The notes beneath the pieces were generated by a model that saw nothing but the letters and a program-made list of their open reading frames with translations, did no database searches and was not told where the DNA came from. DNA of 18,941 nt, taken from contig CAZCGA010000120.1 of assembly GCA_964498075.1 (NCBI GenBank), positions 1-18,941 of the forward strand, given 5' to 3'. This DNA comes from CAZCGA01 sp964498075. Lineage in GTDB: Bacteria > Desulfobacterota > Binatia > HRBIN30. The position numbers and the translations under genes were made by a program. Shown piece by piece: positions 1-7,712 of this stretch (position 1 is the stretch's first letter; each line of letters starts with the position of its first letter).

Positions 1-103
1 GCTTGCCGAGAGCCGAGAGTGACTCGATCCCGAAAAAGTGCGAAAGTCCACTGATGGACCGAGTCGATTTCACCTGGCCGCGCTCGCCTCGTCGAGGGGA
101 TCG

Positions 104-661
104 ATGACTCAGGAAGGAAATCGGATCAAGACTACGGCGCGCGTGGCGGAGATCCAGTGCTTGCCGTACCTGTGGCCCGGACCGCCGGATGCTGCGGCAG
201 CGCGCCAGGCGCGGGCGGGGACCTGCGCTTCGAAGCATGCGTTGCTCGCCGAAGAGCTCGAAGCACTGGGTGTCGCCAGTCTTCCGCTGCTGATGGTGGG
301 TCCATTGGTCCCGCGCCAACTCGCCGACGCTCCGGAGCTGCGGGACGGCACGTCGCTGCTCGAGGTCCACGAATGCCTCACGGTGCTTACGCCATGGGCC
401 GGACCGCTGCGGGTGGACATCACGTGGGATCCACCTCTGGTGGCCCATGGACTGCCGGCGACACTGAACTGGGATGGCTCGTCGGACATGGTCACGGCCG
501 TCGACGCGACCGGACCGGGCTGGTCCGTGCCGCGGCGCGCCCTGCGCGCCGCGAAGGAGGCGCTCAGGGCGCGTCTGTACGCACCGGGCGAACGCGCCCG
601 GCGCGACCGAACTCTCGCCGCCCTGGCGGCGCGGTTCTCGTCTTTGAGGACCGAGATGTGA
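104..661 (+). CDS. Transglutaminase-like fold protein, function unknown
   Basis: This frame encodes 185 residues. I chose the ATG at 104 because a GAGGGGA ribosome binding site lies at 94-100, just before it; an in-frame GTG at 38 has no such site. The protein has the order expected for a bacterial transglutaminase-like fold: a Cys in a G-T-C-A-S-K-H segment (C41), a His in LEVHECL (H89) and an Asp in RVDITWD (D105), a plausible Cys-His-Asp triad. There is no signal peptide and no membrane segment, so it is probably cytoplasmic. Proteins of this fold may be peptidases, transferases or inactive; I cannot name a substrate. The C-terminal third is rich in Arg and Ala and likely helical. A long minus-strand frame over the same bases (109-726) is low-complexity Arg/Ser and I take it as a shadow. 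Confidence 0.62.
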   Translation: MTQEGNRIKTTARVAEIQCLPYLWPGPPDAAAARQARAGTCASKHALLAEELEALGVASLPLLMVGPLVPRQLADAPELRDGTSLLEVHECLTVLTPWAGPLRVDITWDPPLVAHGLPATLNWDGSSDMVTAVDATGPGWSVPRRALRAAKEALRARLYAPGERARRDRTLAALAARFSSLRTEM

Positions 662-722
662 TGGCCGAGCCGCGAATGCAGCGCGGCATGTCGAGTGTGG
701 CGCGTCTCGACCCCGCGCCGGC

Positions 723-794
723 TCATCCGCAGGGAGCGTAGGTCGGCGGCGCCTTCCGAGCGAACGGGCTCAGCGAGTTGAGATAGAGTTTCAT
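723..794 (-). pseudogene. 5' scrap of a glutathione S-transferase gene
   Basis: Read on the minus strand from the ATG at 794, the first 14 residues are MKLYLNSLSPFARK. This is a typical glutathione S-transferase N-terminus, where the Ser-Pro-Phe region helps bind glutathione. After codon 14 (about 753) the similarity stops and the frame ends nine codons later at 723. An AAGGAG ribosome binding site (complement of 804-809) is still present nine bases before the start. So the start and translation signal of a GST gene survive while the roughly 200-residue body is gone. It marks a recombination or deletion junction near 750. The assignment rests on a short stretch, so it is moderate. Confidence 0.5.
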
Positions 795-861
795 GGTCGG
801 CTTCTCCTTCCAGCGGATCCCCGACCTCGTCTCGTGAAGGCGCGAGGGTCGCGAATGCAGG

Positions 862-889
862 GTGTCGATCTTTCGGGTCCTCGTTCGAC
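862..889 (+). promoter_or_regulatory. ECF42-type promoter of the first DGPF gene
   Basis: The element is GTGTCGAT, 11 bases, then TCGTTCGAC. Read as a promoter, it has a -35 TGTCGA at 863-868 and a -10 CGAC at 886-889, separated by 17 bases. The same 8+11+9 arrangement occurs before the two other complete DGPF genes (11451-11478 and 14728-14755), and a matching type of sigma factor is encoded at 17606-18847. The site ends 58 bases before the ATG at 948. My recollection of published ECF42 work in Streptomyces is a TGTCGA -35 and a CGA/TC -10, which fits. Confidence 0.72.
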
Positions 890-947
890 TAGGGGGTGGG
901 CGGCACTTTGAAAGGGCGTCGCACTCGCCCAGAAGGGAGGCATGACG

Positions 948-1319
948 ATGAAGTACATGTTCTTGCTTTATGTGAACGGGTCCGACCCGGGGCCCGACGT
1001 AATGGTTCCGAAGCACGTGGCGTTTGCGCAGGAGGCGCGCGCACGCGGCGCGTACGTCACTTGCGACGCCCTCCAGGACCGGGCGACCGCGACCACCGTG
1101 CGCGTCCGCAACGGCAAGACGCTGGCGACCGACGGCCCGTTCGCCGAAACCAAGGAGGTGCTCGGCGGCTACTACATCCTCGAATGCCGAGACCTCGATG
1201 AGGCGATGGCGTACGCCGCCAAGATCCCGGACGCGCAGTACGGCTCGGTCGAGGTGCGGCCGATCGCCACCATCCCCGGCTGGGAGGAGGCGATCGGGCT
1301 GCGCGCGGGCGTCGCCTAG
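948..1319 (+). CDS. DGPF (YCII-related) domain protein, single domain
   Basis: The gene encodes 123 residues beginning MKYMFLLYVNG, the usual opening of the DGPF/PhnB-like YCII family, and carries the family signature DGPFAETKEVLGGYY near residues 62-76. The family has a ferredoxin-like alpha+beta fold; its biochemical role is not established. The start at 948 is preferred over the ATG at 942 because GGGAGG at 935-940 is seven bases from 948 but only one from 942. It is preceded by a candidate ECF42-type promoter (862-889), so I infer control by the sigma factor at 17606. From codon 32 on (1041), the DNA is duplicated at 9152-9427. In this copy the frame stops at 1317-1319 and is followed at once by radical SAM debris. 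Confidence 0.9.
   Translation: MKYMFLLYVNGSDPGPDVMVPKHVAFAQEARARGAYVTCDALQDRATATTVRVRNGKTLATDGPFAETKEVLGGYYILECRDLDEAMAYAAKIPDAQYGSVEVRPIATIPGWEEAIGLRAGVA
1041..1316 (+). repeat. Direct repeat R1, left copy (DGPF 3' part)
   Basis: These 276 bases match 9152-9427 with a single difference that I can find (C at 1079, T at 9190, silent in the DGPF frame). The match begins at a codon boundary of the DGPF gene (GCA CGC GGC) and ends just before its stop codon. The left copy is attached to an intact DGPF 5' end and promoter; the right copy is attached to a truncated membrane protein gene. Confidence 0.95.
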
Positions 1320-1322
1320 AGG

Positions 1323-1500
1323 AACTGTAGCAAATGAGGCGGCGCGCCTCGTCGGACTGCTGCCGGGATCGAAACAAACGGCGCGCTTCCTGACAGCGGT
1401 CGTTGTTCCACACTTCGCGAAAGCGCCGCGCGTTCATCAAGCCGAAATCGTCTTCTTTGAAGAACGTCCCGTCGCAGGGCGCGACCCCGCCATCGCCGTG
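1323..1500 (-). pseudogene. Internal fragment of the radical SAM/SPASM gene
   Basis: These 178 bases match 9625-9802, which lies inside the radical SAM gene at 9443-10513, with five differences. On the minus strand they encode about 59 residues of the SPASM region, including GVAPCDG and RRLICYS, without an internal stop. Relative to the intact gene there are substitutions such as Arg-to-Lys in the TFFxEDD stretch and Ser-Phe to Arg-Cys after VWNND. Both the N-terminal radical SAM core and the C-terminal tail are missing, and the fragment abuts the DGPF stop codon directly. It has no start codon or ribosome binding site and is surely non-functional. It doubles as the left copy of repeat R2. 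Confidence 0.88.
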
Positions 1501-1817
1501 CAGCTGCGCGCCATGGCATCGATCTGAAGCAACCGAGCGCCGAGGTTGATGCTACCGACGAACGGCTCTTCGAGTGCCCGTTGTACGCCGAGATCCAGGC
1601 GGCCGTCTCGAAGCCCGCCCCCGCGCTGACCACACACTCGCGTGCTGAGGGGGTGAGCGTGCTGTATGGCGCCGGCAGATGTCTTTCTCAAGGAGGAACT
1701 GGCCCGCTAGCCCACTGACCGGCAGACGATTTTCATTGCATTGCGAAGTGTTGATTGTGATAGTACGCGCGCATCGATAGTCGAGGCGACGTTCGGCCGG
1801 TGCAAGGAGGTCTAGTG
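1501..1817. other. Gene debris and leader of the secreted protein gene
   Basis: No complete gene is supported here. A plus-strand frame from about 1513 to 1713 reads without stops, with mostly G/C third bases (residues such as DATDERLFECPLYAEI), which may be the 3' end of a lost gene; I do not recognise it and it lacks a start. The bases from about 1715 to 1780 are visibly more AT-rich than their surroundings (around TTGCATTGCGAAG and GATAGTAC) and may hold a housekeeping promoter for the gene at 1818, but no well-spaced consensus pair is clear. Confidence 0.35.
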
Positions 1818-2273
1818 ATGAAACGACTCTCGAAACGCCACAAGTTGGTGACGATCCTCATGACGCTCGCGACCCCCGCGCTCGTGTGGATTGCGGTGCT
1901 CGTTCTGGGGCCACCGAGTCAGGCGCAGACCAGCGACGGGGAGCGGATCGTCTTCGGCGCGCTCCATGTGGCGAGGGGGCAGACGGTCCGCCTCAACGCG
2001 GTGAACCTAGGCGACCTTGGACGGACCCTCGAGTTGGCGATTCTCGATCTGGATGGCGACACACAAGCCAGCATGGTCGAGGCAACCCGGCTCTTTCACA
2101 GCACCAGCGTTACCTACAGTGTCGGGGGGGGCGGCCCTCGCGGAGGTTCCCCCGGCTACTTCGCCATGGTGATGGGCTCAGACTTGAGCGACGTGGTTGC
2201 GACCTTCGAGGTGGTAGATATCAAGACGGGCCACGTGTCGGCAGCGCTCCAAGCCGGGCGGCCGGCGCCATAG
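1818..2273 (+). CDS. Small secreted protein, function unknown
   Basis: The gene encodes 151 residues. The ATG at 1818 follows a strong AAGGAGG site at 1804-1810 with seven bases of spacing. The N-terminus has a Lys/Arg-rich stretch (residues 2-9), a hydrophobic core (about 10-30) and a probable signal peptidase site after SQA (residue 36), so export is likely. The mature part of about 115 residues looks beta-rich, with RIVFGALHV, GQTVRLNAVNL and LELAILDLDG, and it has a Gly-rich loop near residue 100. The pattern recalls small secreted beta-sandwich domains, but I recognise no named family. It converges with the glycosyltransferase gene 31 bases downstream. Confidence 0.75.
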   Translation: MKRLSKRHKLVTILMTLATPALVWIAVLVLGPPSQAQTSDGERIVFGALHVARGQTVRLNAVNLGDLGRTLELAILDLDGDTQASMVEATRLFHSTSVTYSVGGGGPRGGSPGYFAMVMGSDLSDVVATFEVVDIKTGHVSAALQAGRPAP

Positions 2274-2277
2274 TGAC

Positions 2278-2293
2278 GGGAGCACGTACTCCC
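2278..2293. terminator. Possible shared terminator hairpin
   Basis: GGGAG and CTCCC flank a six-base loop in the 31-base gap between two convergent genes. The stem is only five base pairs and no T-tract follows on either strand, so a terminator role is suggested mainly by position. Confidence 0.25.
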
Positions 2294-2304
2294 AGAAACG
2301 CGCC

Positions 2305-4230
2305 CTACGGCGCAAGTTCGAAAAGCGCGAAGTGCTGGTCGAGGAGCAGCGGCTGGCAGTGGTGTTCTAGAAAGGCGAGGAAGAGCGCTTTCTCGTGCTC
2401 GTTGAAGGGCGTCGTCCTCGGGCCAAAGAGGATGTACGAGCGAACCAGGATGTGTGTCAGCCCCATGCCGCGGAGCCGCGTGAAGACATCGCGAGGGGTG
2501 TGCGCGGCTGCCACGAGACGATCCAAAGTATAGTCCTCGAATACCGAGTCGCTGAAGTAGTCGCGCTCCAGATAGTAGGGCTGATTGCTGGCGAGGACGA
2601 GGAAGACGCGGCTGTCAGGTGGGGTGTGCTCGTTGATGTGCTCGTAGAAGCGATAATAGTCGAACTTGTTCCGCAGATACTCAGCCGCTGTGATCCTGCC
2701 GAAGAAAACCTGCGCGTAGTTGAAGCGATTGAAGTAGTAGACGATGACACCCGAGTTGACGAGGAAGATCGCCATGACGACGAACAGGCCCACCGCATGC
2801 AAGCGACGCCAGACGGAGCTGCTCGCCGCAGACGTTTTCGCCGCCATCCACCGATCCGCCGCGGCGATCGCCAAGGCGAGTGCGGGAAGCACCGGAAGCA
2901 GGTATCGCACTTGCTGCGACGACAGGGCCCAAAACAGGAAGAACGCGGCGGCGAAGCCGAGAAGCCAGCGGGCTTCGCGGCCCAGCCCTCGGGCCGCAGC
3001 CAACAGGGGAATGCTGAGCAGATAGAACGGGCCCAGGACGCCGTCGTAGCGCTCGGCGTGTTCGTACCGCGCCAGGAACGAGAGCTTGACGGGAAGCAGC
3101 AGGTAATCGACCAGGGTCTTGCCCTCGCCGCCGTACCGCCGCAGTGCCCTGACGACGAGTTGCCCTCGTCCGGGGTCCCAGCCGGGGTTGTGGCTCGGAA
3201 TGAGGTCGAGCAGGAACGGGAACAGGGGGTTGCCGGTCCATATTGTGTTGCGCACGAACCAGGGTGAACTGACGAGGAGCGCAATTGCCAGCGCGGCTGC
3301 CAACCGCCGTGCCAGCAGGGCCGTTCGCCCAGCGGCGCCCCCGCGGATGGCGGGGAAAACGAAGGCAGCGAACATCGGCACGAAGACGAACGCGGTGTAC
3401 TTGATCGATAGGGCGGCGCCGAGCGCGAAGCCAGAGAGATACAGCCAGCATACGTTCCCGCTCTGCCGGAACCGCAAGGCGGCCAGAACCATCAAGGTGA
3501 CGTAAAACGTGAGCGCGAGGTCGACGTACGCCCAAGTCATTTCCATCCACACCGTCGGCACGCTCACGAAGGCCGTGGCGGCTAGCAAGCGCCCGCGCAG
3601 CGGCAGTCCGATCAGCCGGCCTCCGGTGAGTATCGCCACCACCGTAGCGAGGCCGAAGCTCAGGTGAAGGAGGGTGGCCATTCCGGGACCCGAGACCAGG
3701 AGCCCGTAGAGAAACAGTATCTCCATGCCGGCGGGAAAATAGGAGAAGTAGTTGTACGGTAGCTCCATGAAACGCTGGGCCTTGATGAAGGCCTTCGGCA
3801 CGACCAAGTGGTGGACCAGCGCATCTTGCGCGGCCGGTGGGGTCAGCGCCCCTAGCAGGGCCAGCGCCACGATCGCGCCGCAGAGCAGCATGAGCGCTTG
3901 CTCGTATCGGCTTTCGTGAGCCAGCCACCGGGCGATCCATTTCCGGGGCTGGGGCCGCACCCGTCGTAACTCCGCTGCCCCGGCGGCGGCGCTGAGGGCG
4001 AACAGGACGCGGACCACCCACGGCTGGTAGCCGCCGGCCAGACCGAGAAGGAGGATGGCCATCCAGGTGATCCACGCGCCCAGGCCATACGAGAGCAGGA
4101 AGGTGAGTCCGTCTTCCGGGAGATCACGGGCCACGACGCGGAGGGAAACGCGGCCGAGGCCCCAGAAGCCCAAGACGGCGGCTCCCGCGGAGAGCACGGC
4201 GAGCGCGTATGCGGTGCTCAGATGCACCAT
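2305..4230 (-). CDS. Polytopic membrane glycosyltransferase (PMT/ArnT-like, GT39/GT83 type)
   Basis: The frame encodes about 641 residues from the ATG at 4230, or 679 from a GTG at 4344. I prefer 4230 because the first membrane helix begins right there (MVHLSTAYALAVL) and the extra 38 residues are polar with poor third-base GC. Roughly a dozen hydrophobic segments cover the first 500 residues. An Asp-containing loop after the early helices (PPAAQDALVHHLVVPK) and the later FPAGMEILF stretch fit polyprenyl-phosphate-sugar-dependent transferases of the GT-C class. A soluble C-terminal domain follows (RVFLVLASNQPYYLERDY onward). It probably transfers a sugar from a lipid carrier at the periplasmic face; the acceptor is unknown. 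It is divergent from the glycan genes to its right, so co-regulation is not shown. Confidence 0.8.
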   Translation of the reverse strand: MVHLSTAYALAVLSAGAAVLGFWGLGRVSLRVVARDLPEDGLTFLLSYGLGAWITWMAILLLGLAGGYQPWVVRVLFALSAAAGAAELRRVRPQPRKWIARWLAHESRYEQALMLLCGAIVALALLGALTPPAAQDALVHHLVVPKAFIKAQRFMELPYNYFSYFPAGMEILFLYGLLVSGPGMATLLHLSFGLATVVAILTGGRLIGLPLRGRLLAATAFVSVPTVWMEMTWAYVDLALTFYVTLMVLAALRFRQSGNVCWLYLSGFALGAALSIKYTAFVFVPMFAAFVFPAIRGGAAGRTALLARRLAAALAIALLVSSPWFVRNTIWTGNPLFPFLLDLIPSHNPGWDPGRGQLVVRALRRYGGEGKTLVDYLLLPVKLSFLARYEHAERYDGVLGPFYLLSIPLLAAARGLGREARWLLGFAAAFFLFWALSSQQVRYLLPVLPALALAIAAADRWMAAKTSAASSSVWRRLHAVGLFVVMAIFLVNSGVIVYYFNRFNYAQVFFGRITAAEYLRNKFDYYRFYEHINEHTPPDSRVFLVLASNQPYYLERDYFSDSVFEDYTLDRLVAAAHTPRDVFTRLRGMGLTHILVRSYILFGPRTTPFNEHEKALFLAFLEHHCQPLLLDQHFALFELAP

Positions 4231-4437
4231 GGCGTGGTCCCACCACCGCTCCCTAATGAGGCGCGACAGTCGCTGGCGTTTCCCCTGTGGATGGCTCTCA
4301 GAAACCGCGCACTTCTGGTGAAGTGCAAGATTCCATCTTGACACCTTCCAAGAGTTTCTATCCGAAGCATCTTCTTCGTCCCTCTACTTCGGCTTCTTCG
4401 TCTCCTTCGTGGCGGCAGGACACTTGCTGCCGTTGCG

Positions 4438-4701
4438 GTGTCGACCTGCTACGTGTATTGCAATCGCCTGCTCTACCCAATACCCTTCGACTGGGACCCG
4501 ATCATCGCGGCGGGGCTGCTGGGGATAACGGTGGCAGTCATCCTGGCCAACCTGCAGTCCAGCCAGGGGCTCGAAGCCGCGGTATTCGGCCTGAAGAGCG
4601 GGATTTGTCTGGCGGGCTCCGCGGCGGCGGCCCTGGTCCTGATCGGGCGCGAGGAGTTTTTGCACGCAGCCAGGCGGCTCCGGGGAAAATCGGCGCCCTG
4701 A
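4438..4701 (+). pseudogene. 3' remnant of a Wzx-like flippase gene
   Basis: The 87-residue frame carries a motif, LLYPIPFDWDPII, that is typical near the C-terminus of oligosaccharide flippases (Wzx/MATE-like polysaccharide exporters). It is followed by two hydrophobic segments (AAGLLGITVAVILA and ICLAGSAAAALVLIG) and a basic tail. Family members have about 400-500 residues and 12 or more helices, so nearly all of the protein is missing. The frame stays open upstream to 4342 but has no convincing start; the GTG at 4438 has no ribosome binding site. The junction with foreign sequence lies somewhere between 4342 and 4438. It sits directly before four glycan genes, as expected for a flippase in such a cluster. 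A small intact membrane protein is a weaker alternative. Confidence 0.5.
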
Positions 4702-4773
4702 CGCCTTCGCCAACCCGCCATTGGGGTGAAGGATATCGTTACCATTAACGGGCAACCACGCTCAAATCAAGAA

Positions 4774-5751
4774 ATGAGCATTCGGAACAAGAAGGTATTC
4801 ATCACGGGTGGGGCGGGCTTCATCGGTTCGACCCTGGCATCGCTCCTGCGCGAGGAGAACGATGTCGTGATTTTCGATAATCTTACCCGCAACACCACTC
4901 AACACAGTGGGCTCGCCGACCACCGGCGCGTCACGCTGGTCAGGGGCGACGTTCTGGATTACGCGGCCCTCCACCAGGCGATGGGGGGCGCCGACCTAGT
5001 CGTTCACGCTGCCGCCATCGCCGGCATCGACACAGTCATCAAGTCCCCGGTACGGACCATGGAAGTCAATATGCTCGGTACCGCCCACGTTCTCCGCGCC
5101 GCGTTTAGCAACGGTATCAAGGACCGCGTCGTTGATTTCTCAACTTCAGAAGTTTTCGGCTCCATGGCCTATCGCGTCACCGAAGACATGCAGACAGTTG
5201 CCGGGTCGGCCGGCGAGGCGCGCTGGGCATACGCGGTCAGCAAGCTTGCCGGCGAGCATCTGGCGTACGCGTACCATAAAGAACATGGCCTGCCTACGGT
5301 CACCCTGCGGCCCTTCAATGTCTACGGACCCGGCCAGACCGGTGAGGGCGCGATCCAGGGCTTCATACGACGCGCTCTCAAGAATGAACCGATCACCATC
5401 CATGGCGACGGCACCCAGATCCGGGCGTGGTGCTATGTCGACGACATGGTGGAAGGGCTGTTGCGCGCGCTCGAAAATCCGAAGGCAATCGGCGAGTCGT
5501 TCAACATCGGCAACGCGCGGGCGGTCACGACCATCTTCGGGCTTGCCGAGACCGTATGCCGCGTACTGAACTCGAAATCGCCGATCGTCTTCGGGGAACC
5601 TCTTTCAGCCGACATCGAGCTGCGCATCCCGGAGACCAGGAAGGCCGAGTCGCTGCTGGGATTCAAGGCCAAGATCGATTTGGAAGAGGGCATAACGCGA
5701 ACCGCGGATTGGTTCCGGAAGCATGAAGTTCATAAAACTGGCGTTTCCTGA
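4774..5751 (+). CDS. NAD(P)-dependent sugar-nucleotide epimerase/dehydratase
   Basis: This is an extended short-chain dehydrogenase of about 325 residues from the ATG at 4774. A GTG at 4726 would add 16 residues of no family character. Visible motifs are the nucleotide-binding TGGAGFIG (residues 11-18), an acidic residue after beta-2 (IFDNLTRN, D35), the active-site STS at 123-125, and the catalytic YAVSK (Y153, K157). RPFNVYGPGQ then marks the substrate side. The family acts on UDP- or dTDP-sugars as 4-epimerases or 4,6-dehydratases; with an aminotransferase and acetyltransferase next to it, a role in making an acetamido sugar is reasonable. The last 29 bases overlap the aminotransferase gene, suggesting translational coupling. 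Cytoplasmic. Confidence 0.9.
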   Translation: MSIRNKKVFITGGAGFIGSTLASLLREENDVVIFDNLTRNTTQHSGLADHRRVTLVRGDVLDYAALHQAMGGADLVVHAAAIAGIDTVIKSPVRTMEVNMLGTAHVLRAAFSNGIKDRVVDFSTSEVFGSMAYRVTEDMQTVAGSAGEARWAYAVSKLAGEHLAYAYHKEHGLPTVTLRPFNVYGPGQTGEGAIQGFIRRALKNEPITIHGDGTQIRAWCYVDDMVEGLLRALENPKAIGESFNIGNARAVTTIFGLAETVCRVLNSKSPIVFGEPLSADIELRIPETRKAESLLGFKAKIDLEEGITRTADWFRKHEVHKTGVS

Positions 5752-6853
5752 CATCCGGCAATCGGACATCCGGCGCGTCATCAAGGTCCTGCGCAGCAGC
5801 AACCTGGTGCAGGGACCCACGGTCGCCCGCTTCGAATCCGCGCTCGGTCGGTTTGCGGGAATCGGTCATTGCGCGGCGGTCTCCTCCGGGACCGCCGCGT
5901 TGCATCTCGCCCTTCTCGCGCTCGGCATCGGCAACCGCGATGCCGTCATGGTTCCCGCCTTCACGTATCCCGCCACCGCCAACGTGGTCGAGCAGGTCGG
6001 AGGAGAAGTGATTCTGTGCGACGTCGACCCCGCAAGCTACGTCATGACGCCGGAAATCCTGCGATCCGCGGTCTCCCGTCACAAGGGCAGCCGCCCCTCG
6101 GCGGTCATCGTCGTTCATGAGTTCGGCTATCCGGCGGACATGGCCGGCATACGAGCGGTTGCACGCAAGCACGGATTGAGGCTCATCGAGGATGCCGCTT
6201 GCGCGCTGGGCACCCGGACAAACGGAGCGCATGTGGGTCATTACGGTGACGTCGCCTGTTTCTCCTTTCACCCCCGCAAGGCCGTTACGACCGGCGAGGG
6301 TGGTGCGGTGGTATCGAGACAGATGGGGCCGGTGCGGGCCATCAAGGAATTCAGGAACCACGGTATCCGGATCGATGGGGGGAAAACAGACTTCGTGGCC
6401 GCGGGCCTCAATTACCGGATGACCGAATTCCAGGCGGCTCTCGCCATCGGCCAGTTGGAGCGTTTCGAGAACGAGCTCGCCAGACGCAAGCGCCTGGCCG
6501 CGCAATACCTCGACCGGCTGAGCCCGGTCCGGAGAGTCACGCTGCCCCTCGATGATGAGGGAAACTCGTGGCAGACGTTCATGATCGTGCTCGATGCGGA
6601 CGTGGACAGAAGCGCCGTTATCCGGCGCTTGAATGCTCTGGGAGTCCAGAGCAATCTGGGGGCCCAAGCCATCAATTGCCTGGCCTATTACCGGTCGAAG
6701 TACGGCTGGACGGAAGCGTCGTGCCCCGTGGCCACGCGGCTGTTCAGGCAAGGCTTGGCGCTGCCGCTGCATGGCGCGATGACCTCAAAGGACGTCAGGT
6801 TCGTGAGCGACTCCCTCGCGGCGGCGCTGGCGGCCCGCTCGAGGAATCTTTGA
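5723..6853 (+). CDS. DegT/DnrJ/EryC1-type PLP sugar aminotransferase
   Basis: The 376-residue protein shows the family layout: SSGTAALHLAL (residues 54-64) binding the PLP phosphate, VPAFTYPATAN (78-88), the Asp that contacts the pyridine ring in EDAAC (D157), and the Schiff-base lysine in FSFHPRKAVTTGEGG (K186). NYRMTEFQAALAIGQL follows, where family members pack against the partner subunit. Such enzymes move an amino group from glutamate to a 4-keto or 3-keto nucleotide sugar. The keto sugar could come from the upstream epimerase/dehydratase and the amino product could go to the downstream acetyltransferase. Its start lies inside the upstream gene, and length is normal. The opening MKFIKLAFPDI resembles PglE/PseC-like members, but the exact sugar is not determined. 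Confidence 0.93.
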   Translation: MKFIKLAFPDIRQSDIRRVIKVLRSSNLVQGPTVARFESALGRFAGIGHCAAVSSGTAALHLALLALGIGNRDAVMVPAFTYPATANVVEQVGGEVILCDVDPASYVMTPEILRSAVSRHKGSRPSAVIVVHEFGYPADMAGIRAVARKHGLRLIEDAACALGTRTNGAHVGHYGDVACFSFHPRKAVTTGEGGAVVSRQMGPVRAIKEFRNHGIRIDGGKTDFVAAGLNYRMTEFQAALAIGQLERFENELARRKRLAAQYLDRLSPVRRVTLPLDDEGNSWQTFMIVLDADVDRSAVIRRLNALGVQSNLGAQAINCLAYYRSKYGWTEASCPVATRLFRQGLALPLHGAMTSKDVRFVSDSLAAALAARSRNL

Positions 6854-6937
6854 ATCGTTGAGGCACAATTCACGCAGCGGATACGACAGCGCGCATCGAG
6901 GCCGTGCGGCTCAAGGCATGGCACTGGAGGAAATGAT

Positions 6938-7606
6938 TTGAAAAAAGGCGTCAAGCTCGTCCTCATGGGGGCCGGCGGCACCACCGCCGACGTCCTCAGC
7001 ATCATCGCCGACCTCAACCGGCACGAACCCCGTTATGCCTGCGTCGGCCTGCTCGACGACGATCGCGCACTTTGGGGCAAGCAAAGGTTCGGCGTAAAGG
7101 TGCTGGGAGGGCTGGACCAAGCCGCCGCGGTGAAGGGCGTGTTCTTCGTCAACTGTCTCGGGAGCCCAAATAACTTCTGGAAAAGGGGGGCCGCCTTGTC
7201 ACGCCTGGGACTGCCCTTGACGCGGTTTGAAACCCTGGTTCACCCGAGCGTGGCCGTTTCGCAGGACAGCCGCATCGGCAAAGGCACGGTCCTGTATCCC
7301 AACGTGGTCGTCATGGCAAATGTCCGCATCGGCAACCACGTTACCGTGCTGGCGAATACGGTCATGAATCATGACGTCATCGTGGGCGACCTGTGCATCA
7401 TCGCGAGTGGGGTCAACATCTCCGGACGCGTCCGCATCGGTCGCAGCAGCTATATCGGCAGCGGAGCGACTCTGATACAGGGCCTGACCGTCGGAGAATG
7501 CGCCCTCGTGGGGATGGGCAGCGTAGTGACACGGGAGGTTGCGCCCCGCACTGTCGTCGCGGGCAACCCCGCCAGGCTTCTGCGTGCCATCGATCAACCC
7601 TCGTGA
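6938..7606 (+). CDS. Sugar O/N-acetyltransferase, NeuD/PglD type
   Basis: The gene encodes 222 residues and starts with TTG at 6938: a GGAGGA site at 6926-6931 is six bases upstream, and the nearby ATG at 6933 stops after two codons. The N-terminal third is a Rossmann-like sugar-binding domain (LVLMGAGGTTADVLSII, then LLDDD). From about residue 100 it turns into left-handed beta-helix hexapeptide repeats (for example IGKGTVLYPNVVV and IGNHVTVLANTV), with the catalytic His probably in MNHDVIVGD. The end, VVAGNPARLLR, is typical of these acetyl-CoA-dependent trimeric enzymes. After the aminotransferase it plausibly acetylates the new amino group. An 84-base gap separates it from that gene. Confidence 0.9.
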   Translation: MKKGVKLVLMGAGGTTADVLSIIADLNRHEPRYACVGLLDDDRALWGKQRFGVKVLGGLDQAAAVKGVFFVNCLGSPNNFWKRGAALSRLGLPLTRFETLVHPSVAVSQDSRIGKGTVLYPNVVVMANVRIGNHVTVLANTVMNHDVIVGDLCIIASGVNISGRVRIGRSSYIGSGATLIQGLTVGECALVGMGSVVTREVAPRTVVAGNPARLLRAIDQPS

Positions 7607-7684
7607 GACGCGCCCCACGGTCAGAACGGCATTGCCCACCAATGAAGCCTCCGTGCCGCCGTGTGGCGCCCTCCCCTGGAGCAG

Positions 7685-7701
7685 CGGGGGACATGCCCCC
7701 G
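7685..7701 (+). other. Short GC hairpin before the GT4 gene
   Basis: CGGGGG and CCCCCG flank a five-base loop (ACATG), giving a six-base-pair stem that ends 11 bases before the ATG at 7713. It lies where a ribosome binding site would be, and only a weak AGGTG is available there, so it could lower translation of the next gene. The rest of the 7607-7712 gap holds nothing else I can support. Confidence 0.3.
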
Positions 7702-7712
7702 GCCAGGTGTGA

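Noticed and set aside
862..889. The repeated GTGTCGAT...TCGTTCGAC element as an operator or mobile-element end
   Set aside because: It is not a long inverted repeat, has no target duplication, always faces a DGPF gene at promoter distance, and matches the ECF42 promoter pattern.
1316..1691. Overlapping minus-strand frames (1316-1633 and 1437-1691) as new small genes
   Set aside because: They read across the repeat junction at 1500/1501 in frames different from the radical SAM frame, so they are products of joined debris.
2681..4075. A 464-residue frame shifted within the membrane glycosyltransferase gene
   Set aside because: It lacks hydrophobic segments and is Arg/Pro-rich; the frame at 2305-4230 has coherent membrane helices.
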